A stretch of DNA of 64,000 nt from Lutraria lutraria. Taxonomy: Eukaryota > Mollusca > Bivalvia > Venerida > Mactridae. The position numbers were made by a program, and so were the translations under genes. Below, one piece after another: positions 48,629 to 61,556 of this stretch; within the stretch, counting starts at the first letter, position 1, and each line of letters opens with the position of its first letter. Location: NCBI GenBank assembly GCA_964023205.1, contig OZ026838.1, positions 29,911,843 through 29,975,842 on the forward strand, given 5' to 3'. The notes beneath the pieces are model-generated. The model was not told the DNA's origin, did no database searches, and was given only the letters and a program-made list of their open reading frames with translations.

Positions 48629-49532
48629 CGTATCGGGATTGGCTAAAATCGCTAAAATAACGTTAAACGATATCTTACGTTATTTACAAAGATTAAATAT
48701 CATACTTTAATTCCAAGCAACAACAAATTCTAACCGAACGCTCAAAAATGGTGTTTTATTGCGATAAATATTGCACCCCTTTATCGAATTTTCCTTATCA
48801 ACGTTAAATACCTCTACCGTAATGTGCATTGTATTGGTAATATGATACTATTAATTTATTTATGACAAAAATTTGTTTTAAATTCTCTTACTAGACATCA
48901 CACCTGGGCGTGGTTTCAATTATTGAACCGCAAACATTAGCGATTTTGATCGGGTGTCCAAATTGAATGGGGCGCGTCAAATTGGTTGATTCCAAATTAA
49001 ATGATTCATGAGACGATAATGATCCGACACTTTAATTGTTAATTGCTCAGCTTAAAAAACACAGTATGTGTAATTTCCGTATTAACATTACCGTCTTATT
49101 TGATGACGGATTTCAAAGCGGTTTTCGGTATTTTGTAGCGAAAATGTTAATCTAGTGAACTGTGCCTCATATTTTTGATAATTGTTTTCCTTTTTATCTA
49201 CGGCGTATTACGTAATAAAGTTGTTACTTAAGTTGTTACTTAATTGGTACGGAATTTCTTTTGAGTCAAGTATCTAACAAACCGAAGACGTTATAAAAAA
49301 CTGAGACACGAGACCCTGCATTATACATTAATAGTCATTTCTTATCGTTGTTAAAAAAATGTAAATTGCGTGCGATATTGATTTATAGAAGACCTTTCAA
49401 ATGTAATATTTATTTCAAATCAATTGCAATGTACTTTATACAGTGTGTTTATTTTAGTATATAATTATGGTTTAGTTTTTAAATCTATAAATTGGTGAAA
49501 CTTGATTTGACCTGACATCCAATCCCGTTACC
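48629..49532. mobile_element. TTAA-flanked (piggyBac-type) non-autonomous element
   Basis: 904 bp flanked by TTAA at 48625-48628 and 49533-49536, with short terminal inverted repeats CGTATCGGGATTGG and, inverted, GGTAACGGGATTGG. The B1 site (around 39640) reads actgTTGAatttc without it. No transposase. Related ends occur at 63614-64000. Confidence 0.65.
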
Positions 49533-49536
49533 TTAA

Positions 49537-51336
49537 ATTTCCAAAACATAGCAATGTTAGGGTAAGTTGCTAAAGCCAAATTATAGTAAATGTGTACGAT
49601 TCGTCATCATATATCAATATTTTCGTACTTAAGGATCGACGATAAAGATAGGTCTGAAGTTGTGTATATTTCTGTGCAATGGTCCGGCGGCCTACATCAT
49701 TTAATTAAGCCTATGTTGTTATTGTTGTAGTAACCTGGAACACAGCAATGTTTTCTGCCCTAAGCTTTATCAGAATGATGGTCTAGAACCTATGATGTTT
49801 TTTTAAACTCGTCAGAGTGTAGGTAGTGCATTATACATCTAATACTTTAATAGTATAAAGCCAACAGATATTTGAACATAATAATCCCCGCATAAAGACG
49901 AATTGTTTTATGCGAAGCATGTAGATCAGAAAAACTTCCAGAAATAAACACATGCAAACCAAATTACTGAAATAACTGTCGGAAAGTGATTTTTTCCATA
50001 CGAATCAAAAAGGAGAAGTATGTGCCCATATCGTTCGTACCCATGCAAATACTTTTTAACATGTATACTGACGGACCGACTTTTCATTTATATGTGCATT
50101 TATTAGCTTGACACTGGAGAAAGACATACTATTTACTAGTCCCTTAGCATTTAAATAAAGAAAAAAAGATATAATTCATAGAAAAGTTTAACAGCACATT
50201 AAATTGAGACAATTAATGAAATAGCATTAAAAACTTTCTTTTACACAAACAAGTTAACAAAACATAAGTAACAGTAAATGTCAACGTCAATAAAATCATC
50301 TTCCAAAAATCCCAATCGCCTATCACCTCAAGAATCTATCGTCAATACTTTAAATAACAGTTAATTAGAAATGCATTAAATTATTTTTCTGACAGCCACT
50401 CATTTGGACTATTTTGTACTCCAGTAAAGAGAAGATGACAGAGATCTTTCCCTATACAGTTGATTGATCTGTTTTTGAAAAGTGATTTATGCAATAACAT
50501 TACGATCACCTTAAATACAATCGAGTAAATTTGATTCATAATACAAGGTATGGACATGGGGTCAATAAACTTTATTTTTCCACAAACTTTGCATTTGAAT
50601 TTTAGTTCATTTTACATTGATTGCTGAGAAAGTTAACTACCTTTAACCATGATGTGAATGTTACAAGTGAGGACATTTGAACTCATACGTTCCACAATTA
50701 GATTCAGTGTTCTACTACTGCAACTTGTTACGATTAGAATTCTTTTTAACATTTGATAAGAAATCGAATAATAACCTATTAAATTTTTTATGATTGTGGA
50801 ATTACGAAATTCAATATAAACCTATTTATATAAATATTAAAATGTTTTAAAGGACCAAGTCAAAAGAAAGACGGGCTGCTCCGTCCGTTCAGATGTAATG
50901 AATGTATTTTATGCATGTTGTCGAAAAAAAAAGACTTATAGTATTTCAGAGTGACATGTTATATGTTTTATGTTATAGAATGTGTTAAATTAACACAATA
51001 GATGCCAAATGAATATTTACATGTAAAAACCTACATAGCAGAGTATTATTTGATAATGACGTTACAGTTAATTTATATATAAAAAGTACATGTTCTTGTA
51101 CACAGCAACTCTTCACAAATGACTGCACAGTTACACCGTTACAAAATATGAGCATTTATCTAAAAAAAAAAGTCCAGTGACCATCATATTATTTCCTTTT
51201 TGTTATACTTTTTCTTAAAGATATCAAAAGATGATCATTTTTCCTTGGATAAAACAAAATACAGAAATGTCTATAAGTTTATTTATAGAAAACTCAGTAA
51301 GAGTGAAAAAAATGTTGGAGGGTGGCATATTATAAA
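49537..51336. other. Spacer B2-B3, first part
   Basis: Matches 39660-42890 minus the Tc1-like element; includes a minisatellite remnant at 49543-49590. No gene seen. Confidence 0.5.
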
Positions 51337-52085
51337 TAAATAGTCCGTCCGTTCGTCTGACTGTCCGCCTTAAACCGGATCCTGCGATTCAAGCAACTTG
51401 GTATGTGAATTAGTGGTCAAGTGGAGATTATGCACATCGCTTTTTTCCTCCATGTCAAAATATTGTTCCAATGGTAACGGAAAGTCAAAATATGGCCGTA
51501 AAATATTGGTACCGTGATAACTTAAATACTACTATAGCTAGACTGATGAAACAACTTGGTATGTGAATATGCTGCAATGTGGAGCTTATGTTCGTCTGTC
51601 CGCCTGTCTTCCCGCCTCGAAACTGGTCCCTACGATAACTTGAACACTATTCATGCAAGGTTAATGAAAACATGGTATGTGAATTGGTGGCAATGTGGAG
51701 ATTATGCACATCATTTTATTTTTTCTTCCTTCACATCCAAATTGTGGTTGCTATGGTAACCGAAACTCAAAATTTGGCTTTAAAATCTTGATCCTGAGAT
51801 AAGTGAAATATTGTTGAAGCTCGGTTGATGAACGTTGTGGAGATTACGCACGTCCGTCTTTCTGTCCGCCCGTCTGTCCTCAAGAATTATACAAACACTT
51901 TCAAGGATGGTGTATTAAACTTGGTATGTAAATTGGTGGCAATGTTAGGATTATGCTCGTCATTACGTTTTTTACTCAGGTCAAAATTGTGGTTGCTATG
52001 GTAACCGAAACTTCAAGTATGGCCGCAAATCTTGATCCTGTAAAAACTTCAATTCTGTTCAAGCTAGGTTGTTTAAACTTTGTAT
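51337..52085 (+). repeat. Tandem repeat with X-box-like motif, B2-B3 spacer
   Basis: Paralogue of 42897-43615. Intact GGTTGCTATGGTAACC cores lie at 51746-51761 and 51991-52006, and a decayed one near 51466. Confidence 0.7.
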
Positions 52086-52734
52086 GTGGATATGTTTATA
52101 AAAAGATGGCAATATTGAGATAGTGTATGTTAATACCTAACAATGGATATTCTTTGCCTAGACAGTACCAAATGTCCCCAATTAGTCATTTTAACACCCA
52201 TCCTGTAGAGACTTATGTTAGTGACTTGTTTAATCTGTTGTCAACCAAGTCATTACTGCAATCTTACAAAATCATTTACTTACCATAAACGTTGAATTCA
52301 GTCTGAATTCATAACTTGATTATTCAAACAATTATATTTCGTCATTACTTTCAGTACTTTGATTTAAATGTATAACTATAAAGCTGCACCGCTTTTGGAA
52401 TTGTACTGTACGTGTGTAAGAAAACAGCAAAACCCACACACAACATATCAGTACTTACTAATACTTTATAGACGGCAATATTGAGAGAGTGTACAATTTT
52501 CTTGGCCAACACAGTTTTGCCAACAAAATTTCTCCAACGAGTCATTTTCAAGGCCTATCCTGTAGGGACTTATACCAGTGACCAGTACCAAAAACGTTGA
52601 ATTCAATCTGAATTCATAACTTGGTTATTCCTACAACCTGACGTATGGAACAATAATCACCTTACGATGATACGTAATATGATTTAAATGTATAAATAGA
52701 AAGCTGCAGCGCTATGACGTTGTACGTGTGTAAT
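52086..52734. other. Proximal upstream spacer of B3
   Basis: AT-rich. Contains an internally repeated stretch (52260-52400 resembles 52590-52740). No gene seen. Confidence 0.5.
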
Positions 52735-52888
52735 TTTATAATCAATCTCAATTGTATTGATGTATCGCTTCTTTCATATTGTATTTGTCATAATCAATCA
52801 AGATGGTCATGTAAGGTGTATATAAGGATCCCGATGTAAGCCAGTGTCAGTCAGCAGCCTTGCCTAATCACAAGACTCCTCTCAACAA
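52735..52888 (+). promoter_or_regulatory. Promoter and leader exon of gene B3
   Basis: TAATCAATC at 52739-52747 and 52791-52799, TATATAAG at 52819-52826 (again 28 bp on), probable start near 52849. Exon 1 ends CAACAA at 52888 before GTAAGTT. Confidence 0.75.
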
Positions 52889-53665
52889 GTAAGTTATATT
52901 CATGTTTTAAATGTTACTATTTTTCTAACAATATTTTAAAGACACTGCTCGCTTGCTTGTTTCATTGTTTTACGCACTTGTAATTTTTCTTGGTTTCAAT
53001 TTAGTTGAACAAGTGATATTATGTATTAGGAAGTATTTTACAACTCTTTTCTTTCAACAAAAATCTGTTTGACAGTATTTATACTTTTATGATAAATCTT
53101 ATTCATCGTTAGTTGTTGGCATAAATATGTGTGAATTTCTGTAACTATTCAATTAAAAAAGTATATCGTTGATTGCACATGTTTTCTTTAAAACATTTTT
53201 ATCATGTATCAAAACTGAAATTTCTTTGAGAATGAAATGAGCGATTGACCGTTTTTTAAATGAATTATCATACTGGTTCAGTATTGCGAGCGCCTGAATA
53301 ATACAGACGATTGTCCAATGCAATGAGTTGAATTTTTTACAAGATCGCAATTAACTTTTTCCCAATAAATATTTTCAGGTATGAGATCATTGAAAAATAT
53401 ATTTATTTTCTCCCTCGCTCTACCCATCCCTGCTGACAATATAATCGTTGTTACATAGTCATCGAATGAGACATACATGTAATTGTTTTCTTTATGCAGC
53501 TTAAGACAATATTAAAGATGAATTGAACATTTTAGCATCGCCCTTGTCCTCGGAATGGATACTTAGGCTACGAATGTAACATATCATGTCTTTCTTAAAA
53601 AACATGTAACGGATAAACCGTAATAGCATTATATAGATGTGGTAATCGCAATTTTCTACTTTCAG
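52889..53665 (+). other. Intron 1 of gene B3
   Basis: 777 bp, same splice signals. More diverged than the B1/B2 pair, with a small extra stretch near 53060-53150. Confidence 0.7.
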
Positions 53666-53667
53666 TC

Positions 53668-54213
53668 ATGAAGGTATTACTCATACTCGCACTCGCTGTG
53701 GTTGCGTGCTCCGCATCGTATAAATACAGAGGATATGGAGGTGGATACGGTGGCGGTATGAGACGCTATGGCGGCGGCTGGGGCTTCGGCGGAGGATATG
53801 GCAAAGGATATGGCGGATGGGGCTACGGCGGTGGATACGGTGGTGGATATGGTGGTGGATATGGTGGTGGATACGGCGGCTGGGGCAAAGGATACGGTGG
53901 CATGAGCTTCTATGGCAGTGGATACGGTGGTGGATATGGTGGCGGTATGGGTAGAGGCTACGGAGGCTGGGGCTACGGAGGTGGTTATGGCGGTGGTTAT
54001 GGTGGTGGATGGGGATATGGCGGCGGCTACGGTGGTGGTATGGGTAGAGGCTATGGAGGCTGGGGTTATGGAGGTGGTTATGGCAAAGGCTATGGAGGTT
54101 TGGGTTACGGTGGTGGTTATGGCGGTGGTTATGGTGGAGGTTGGGGAAAAGGAGGCGGTTACGGAGGCGGTTATGGAGGATATGGACGTAGATACTTCGG
54201 AAGGAAGGGTTAA
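53668..54213 (+). CDS. Secreted Gly/Tyr-rich shell-matrix-like protein, array B copy 3
   Basis: 181 residues. The N-terminal 40 and C-terminal 60 residues match copies 1 and 2, but the middle is rearranged. A GYGKGYGGWGYGG block has moved forward, the FYG unit reads MSFYGSGYGG, and the GGMGRGYGGWG unit occurs twice. This fits unequal exchange among repeats within the exon. The end is GRRYFGRKG. ATTAAA lies at 54316-54321. The start follows the acceptor at 53665. No frame damage. Confidence 0.85.
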   Translation: MKVLLILALAVVACSASYKYRGYGGGYGGGMRRYGGGWGFGGGYGKGYGGWGYGGGYGGGYGGGYGGGYGGWGKGYGGMSFYGSGYGGGYGGGMGRGYGGWGYGGGYGGGYGGGWGYGGGYGGGMGRGYGGWGYGGGYGKGYGGLGYGGGYGGGYGGGWGKGGGYGGGYGGYGRRYFGRKG

Positions 54214-54929
54214 AGTGAAATCCTCTTCTCGAGCATCACAACGACTTGATTTGCTCAATGGACATTCTTTTTTCATACAGTTTTTATAATTGTATTAAAC
54301 TAACACGTGTTTTTAATTAAATATTTGCATTTTTATCCTGTATTTTTATAACTCTATCCAATCTCTTTTAGCTGATATCGTGGTCTCGTATTATCAATAC
54401 TTATATCTATCGGACATATCTCACGCATATGCGTTGCAAATATCATAGCTGTCCGATCTAGTGCATACAGAATTGTTCCGTGTCCATTACAGCTATAGCG
54501 TCAGATAATTATTAATGAACATCTTTACATAATCTAAAATAGAGAAGGACGTACATGTTTTACTTAATATCTGCGAGTTTTTGTTAATCCAATGATTACG
54601 TGATACATAGTGCCAGAAACATTTATGAACGTAACGAGAGCTCACAAAGTCAGAAATAAAAATCGACTTGAAATCAAAACAATGAAAAAATATACGTCCA
54701 TTCCTTAAATGCTGCCTTTATGATAAAAGCACACATTTTAAAAAATAAATGACTCAACTGTCGGTTATATGATGAAATGAAGTTTAGCACAAAGATAACT
54801 TAAAACAGCAAATCCATTTATTCATCAATCTTATTTATCTTTTATTCCTTAACTTAAAATTAACACCGGTTCCAAAAAATGTATATTACTACAAACAAAT
54901 AGTATAAGCAATTGAAATATAGAGCAGTT
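54214..54929. other. 3' UTR and downstream spacer of B3
   Basis: Matches 36739-37390 after B1 until the LINE block interrupts it near 54930; the same spacer resumes near 63165. Confidence 0.55.
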
Positions 54930-57640
54930 TTATTTAAATATTGGTCTTAAATATATTTATTTTTTCTTATTACATATAAATCCTGCAGACTTATAAAGTC
55001 CATTGGATAAAGACAATTACATATTTACAAAGTACAGACAAATATAAAGAAACAAAACATGTAAGATACTAGGGAAAGGTACATAAATACATACTAATCA
55101 AAGATATCACTCATAACTGCCTGTTTACCTATAAATAAATTTTGGTATATCTAAGGTATTTAAAAAATGTTGAAAGCCAAAAGTCACTATTTCTTTATAC
55201 AATATAGATCTTTCTGTATTGGTAATTCGCAGGGTAATATCATGTAAACGATGCTTAAATATATTAATAAAAACATCAGCATTTACTACACTTTGATTAA
55301 CAGCATCATAAAAACCTAACATCGATAGCAAGTCACGTATTGATACAGCCCATGATTTTTTATTAGGAAAAAGTTCAGAATCGTTTTTAAGCGTATTATA
55401 TAATTGTTTTCTTAATTTATTTTCATTACTATGGACAATTTTCAACCAAAATTTTATTATACGTATATATCTAGTATTAATTAAGCTATATCTTCCAAGG
55501 AGACCGTAAATAAAATCATTTTGTGTCGACCTTTTCACTTGTAATACATTTTTACAAAATACGTTCTATATTTTTAGCGCTAATAAACCCCATACTTCAC
55601 AACCATAACATAAAATAGGTGATATGAGTTTAACGAATAGCTCAAGTCTATGTTTTACTGAAACATTTTCGAAATTTACTAAGTATGAATTCATTTTAAA
55701 TATAGCTTTCAAAGATTTTTCAGGAAGATTTAATTGCGTTTCATTAAATGAACCCCCTTGGCTGAATATAACACCAAGATATGAAAACGATTTCACAATT
55801 CTACGGGACTGTTGTCATATATGAAAATAGTATTATGCCTTAGTGGTCCTGCTTTTCTGAAAACAACAATTTTAGTTTTGTTTACATTGACTTTCAGTTT
55901 CCATTTGTTACAATAAATATATAATAAATCTAACCCCTTTTGTAGACCTTCGGATGATTCAGAGAGAATAACGATGTCATCGGTATATAATAAAAGAAAA
56001 AGTTTCGTATATGTATATTTCATGTTTCATGTATATTTCGACACCTTCAAAATTATTTGTTGAGAAATGTTGTTCAATGTCATTAAGGAACATAGAAAAT
56101 AAGAATGGAGAAACAACACTCCCAACAAACATACGAAATCGTTACTGAGTTTATTATCAAATTTAACGCACATTTTGATATTTTCATACATATTCTTTAT
56201 TACTTTTAACATTTTCCCTCTTATACCAAGTTTTATTAATTTTGTCCATAAAGTACTTCTTTCGACGTAATCAAATGCTTTACTAAAATCGACAAAGCAC
56301 GAAAAAAGTTGTTTCCGTTTATTTACAAAGTGTGTTATTAGCCCATGCAATACAAAAATGTTATCAGCTGTTCCCATTCCCGCCCTAAAACCTGCTTGTA
56401 ATTCTATGTAAACATTGTAACTTTCAGCCAAATTATTTAAACGATTATTTAAAATTCTAGTGAATAGTTTTCCCAAAACACTTAGTAAAGTTATGCCTCG
56501 ATAGTTATTAGGATCATTAGTGTTTCCCTTCTTAAGTAGAGGGATAATGAAACCTTCAGACCAATACGATGGGAAAATGCCTTTGTCTAACACGACAATA
56601 AATAAACAATGTAAAAAAGGTATAAGGATATCAGCACCATATATGACAATGAATCCAGACCAGCCGATTTACCTCTTTTTAATTGTTTAATTGCTTTATG
56701 TATTTCATCAAACGATATTCAGTATCTAATTCTCCAAACATTATGTCAAACTCATTATTTAAAAAAACGCTTATTGAAATACAAAACGTCTTCATCAGGG
56801 TTAAAGAAATGATCATCTGGGTTGTTTATAGCTACGGCTTTTTATGAGACATACGTATTTTAGCATATTCCAAAACATTTCATTTTCGCATTCTTCTTTT
56901 TAGTAGTGCGTTCAAGCAAAGCTGTTTGAGATAATTTATAATTCCTTTTACTGCAACGCAAAGTATTTTTGTATTCAGAACGACTCTTAATCAAGGCATG
57001 TCTATTATCATCACTTCTATTCTTTCTAAATTTACTAAGAGACGAATGAAATTCACTATGTTTTATTTTACACGAATCATCGTACCATGCCTTATTTCTA
57101 CTACTAGGTTTCAAATCACGAGTACTTTTTTTTAAATATTTTCCAGGGAAGGACATTAAAATATCCGAAGAATTGTTCAAATTAGTCTCTAAACTGGATT
57201 CATCTGAAGAACTCCGTATGCTATCGGTTAAATTTTCTAACATATCCATATAATCATTTGAATGAATTGCTTCTATGTATTCATCGTTCTTGTCGTTTGA
57301 CCAAGAGTATTTATAATCTGAATTAGCAAAATTATCAGATGACTTGTATTCATGCTCAGTGGAATTAACAGAGGGAAAAATATACTCCATATAACATTCA
57401 ACAATACAATGATCAGTCAAACAGTTTGGACCATAAACATAAAAATCTACAAAGCTGTTAAACAAGTTTTCGGATACTACAAAAGAAATCGACTACACTA
57501 CTACCTCTGTGACCTACAAATGTACATTTACCAAAACCACTGTCCTTACCAGTACGCCCATATAAAATTCTCAACCCTGTCTGTTTACAAAAATCTAAAA
57601 ACATATGTCAATTTGTATTAATATGACCTGTATAGTTCAA
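54930..57640 (-). mobile_element. 5'-truncated, decayed LINE (element 2a)
   Basis: Minus-strand remnants in order. The endonuclease end lies upstream of 57480 (NGR-like LYGRTGKDSGFGKCTF, then SSVVDFF), with TDHC in place of SDH. The linker is at 57465-56860. The reverse transcriptase lies at 56593-55793 (NNYRGITLL, AGFRAGMGTAD, FVDFSKAFD, YTDD in place of FADD/YADD). The C-terminal part is at 55796-55125. Many frameshifts; no active product possible. Confidence 0.75.
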
Positions 57641-58387
57641 TTTTTAGGTCAGCAATGTTATTGTATATATGGACGATCCCATTTGTAAAAGTTTAGGTAA
57701 TACCAATACTACTGTAGTATGCTATGGAGCAATATATGAAGAAACATTATATATCACTGTCCTTTGTGGCGCAGTTGGTAAATCACAAGGTTTAAGAATC
57801 CTGACGACTTTGTTGGACATCGCTTTTTATTTTTAACCTTTTTTTCATTTTTAATAAAAAGTTAACCTTATATATATCGATAGGAAAATATGTTTAAAAT
57901 GTTGTTTTGTAATTGAAATTGTTCTGTTAAATTAATAAAATATGATAACCTCACATGGGTAAGTTAGCATGTATCATAATTGTGGAGTAATTACCTAATA
58001 AGTGAAAGTAGAAACCGGTTTAGGTGTTTATTATATAAAGTATTTGAAATTACTTTTATATTCGCGATAAACAGAACAGAACATAATTTTATTTTTACGT
58101 GTACAAATGTACATAGTAATATGATACAGGAAAAAAATCATACACATATATACATCAAATCAAAATATATACATACATGAATTTATATTTAGACAAATAA
58201 CATGATATGAATCGTACATAATATAAAACATCAAAGGATAGTACGGTACATTTTTTCGAAATTTAGTTGTGAATAGTTTTAACTATTAATGAGGATAAAC
58301 TAAATACTAATTATTAATTGTTGCATGCTTTTTTAAATCTAAAGAGTTCTTAATGAATAATGATATATTTATTAACATTGAAATATT
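57641..58387. other. DNA between LINE fragments
   Basis: AT-rich. A tRNA-A-box-like TGGCGCAGTTGG near 57767 has no matching B box. The right part is probably 3' UTR of the next LINE. Confidence 0.4.
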
Positions 58388-61300
58388 CTAGCAGTTAAGT
58401 AGTTCAATAAACTTGTACATAGATGGACGAATGTAAAAATAACGCTTGATATATTGTTTTCTTAACGTGTCATAAAAAGGACATTTACATATAACATGAT
58501 ATTCGTCTTCCAGGTCATGGAAATTACATAATTCACAATACCTTAAATTACATGGAATACTGTTTGTTGAATAACGACCAGTATGAATTCTTAGTTTAAG
58601 TCCAGTTAGCCTTAAACGACAGAAATAAATTCTGTATTTCTTGGGTAAAACGTTCAAATAATTTTCATAACAAAAAATCTTTTTACTATGGTACAAGTTT
58701 GTTAAAATACTGCTACGTTCTAAATCATTAAACCACTCTTGTTTAAAGGTATCAATTAATCTTTCTTTAAAAACAACCGGAAATAACTTTCCATCAATGG
58801 TATCATTTTCATTAAACACATACCCAAAACCATAGTTATTTAATAAACATCTAACATTGTAAACCCAGTTTTTAAAACCATTGTTACAATATTTAAGACT
58901 TTGTTTGTACATAGTTCTAATGATAATATTATCTGAGTTTTTTATTTTTATCCAATACTTAATTATTCTTACAAATCTTGCTATATACAAAGGATAACGA
59001 CCTAATTCTCCATATACAGCAACATTAGGAGTGCTTTTATTGACTTTAAGTATTTGTTTGCAAAATTTTAGATGGATTTTTTCAATTTCTTTTGATTTTG
59101 AATTACCCCAAATTTCACATCCATAACTTAAGATAGAACCAATGAATGCATCAAAGAGCTGGCACAAAATATACGGTTTAAGATCAAACTTTTTGCAATA
59201 ATGAGAAAATATATTTATAGCTTTTAGTGCTTTACCACTTAAATGTTCCTGGTTCAAATTAAAACTACCAGTATAATTAAAAACAGTGCCCAGGTAATTG
59301 AAAGTATCAACAACTTCTAAATTTTCATCATTGTATGACCAATGTTCATCAGATAATAAACGACTACGTTTACGAAAAACCATTACTTTTGTTTTAGAAG
59401 TATTCACTTTTAATCCCCATGAGTTGCAATATGTATTTAAAAGATTCAAGTGATTTTGTAGTTCTAATGGAGATTTAGCTAGTAAAGCCATATCATCCGC
59501 AAATAATAAAACTATTAAAACGATATCATCAAAAGTTAAGCCTGATTCATTGCTCGATTGTAGAAATAATTCCAGGTCTTCCACAAACAATGAGAATAAT
59601 ATAGGAGATAAAACTTCGCCTTGTCGTAGACCAATAGCATAATGAAAATATTCAGAAAAAGAAGAACATGATCTAACACATGACTTAACGTTCGAGTACA
59701 TATCTTTAATAATATTAAGCAATTTCCCTTGAATACCCAAATTGAACATTTTGAACCACAATACATTTCTATAAATTGTATCAAAACATTTGGACAGATC
59801 TACAAAAGCAACATACAATCTCTTGTTGGTATTAAGATAATGTTGTACTAATGATAATAATACATATATAGCATCTACAGTTGATCTTCCTACGCTTGTG
59901 TAAAATAGAAGTAAACAGTTTAGAAAAACAACTCACTAACGTAATTCTCCTATAGTTATTGACATCGTTGGTATTCCCCTTTTTATGCAGTGGTATAATT
60001 ATTCCCTCAGACCAACTTTCCGGGAAACAACCCGAAAGTAAAATAGCATTGAATATGTCACATATATGTGAACCTAATATATCAATACTATGTATAAAAT
60101 ACTCGTTAAGAATGCAATCTTTACCCATTGACTTAATACATTTTAATGATTTAACAGCATGTATGAGCTCAGATATTGATATCGGTTCACCAAGTTCCTC
60201 AAACCTAGTAGTATCGTTGTCAAAATTATGATTTTTACAAAAATGTTCAGCTTCCTCGTGATTACATTGTAAAATATCATCACTTATGTTTGAAAAATAT
60301 CGTCGAAATTCGTCAATAGAAATATTATTACGTGTTTTTGAACTTTTATTCTTAAAAAATCTCCAAAACTGACGAGGGTTACCTGATTTTAAGTTTTCTA
60401 TTTCCTTCATTTTTTTAGAATAAAATTGTCGTTTCTTTTTTCGTGTTAACTTTTTATAATTCAGCTTGCTTTTACAGAACAATTCTCTGTTTACATCCGA
60501 ATTATTTTCATTAAAGTTACGCAAACATTGTAAATATACTCTACGAGCGTTTTTACATTCAAAATCGAACCATTCTCGATCGTTAATGCATGACTTATCT
60601 GTGAAGTGTGAATTAATTTTATGTTTGTTACAATAATCTTTTCCAAATAAAGGGTCGGAAACAGAACGTAAAAGGTCAGTAAAATCATTCAGAGCTTTGT
60701 TTACTAAGTTCCGATTAGTATGATCGATATTATATACTAGACTGTTTAAGTCGGGTAATTTTGCAAATATCCCAGCACGAAAATCATTCAAATGCATACT
60801 GTCCCACTTATAGGTTGTTTCAGTAGTACTATCAATAATTTTCTCAACATGACCACAACACAATGAAAAATCTAATAAACAATGATCGCTCCATACATTA
60901 GGGGCGTTTACGTTAAAATGACGAATAAATGGTAAACAACTTTCAAAAGTTAACAAATAGTCTATACAGAAGCTCCTCTGGAGGATATGTAAGTATAATT
61001 GTTAGAATTGCCAATTCTACCATTGGCTATACGCAAACATGAGGCCCTACATAAGTCAATCAACTTTCTGCCATGAGAGTTATATGTACTATCTATTGTT
61101 TCTCTATCGAGCTTAACATCAGGAACATACCCATCATCATCAATGCTCACATTTTGACAATCATTACATATATAATCAACCTTTTTACCAACGCGACTAT
61201 TCCAGTCACCAATTAAATATACAAGACCATTGTCAACAAAGTCACAAATATCATTCTGTATAATATCAAAAAAATTGACATTCACATTGTTATAGGCAGG

Positions 61301-61556
61301 AGAATTCTCACACCAAATATATACAGAACATAAATATACATCTTTTGGTAAATGAAAAAAATGCTTATCCAATTTGAGCCACACTATTGAGTCATAATGA
61401 TTACGTACAATGCTAACACCGTTCATCAAGTGGTCCCTAACATAGATAGCAATACCGCCACTATTTCTCATGACATGTTTGTTTAGAAATTTCCGATATA
61501 AATTGAATGACTTGTATCCAGACAATTCTATTTTGCTGGTAGATTTTGCCCATGTT
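58388..61556 (-). mobile_element. LINE with long ORF2 (element 2b)
   Basis: Its ORF2 is the best kept in the window. The endonuclease runs from about 61555 to 60860 with LIGDWNSRVG, LRIANGRIG and an intact WSDHCLLDF; a one-base loss near 60965 shifts the frame at SVIDY. The reverse transcriptase has NNYRRITLV, then a small deletion near 59880 that removes the AGFR box. It continues as an open 476-residue frame (59818-58388) with FVDLSKCFD, GLRQGEVLSP, FADD near residue 110 and a C-terminal CxxC...H...C finger (CELCNFHDLEDEYHVICKC). ORF1 is missing at the 5' side. Confidence 0.8.

Noticed and set aside
57767..57830. tRNA-derived SINE between LINE 2a and 2b
   Set aside because: Only an A-box-like stretch is seen, with no B box or second copy in the window.
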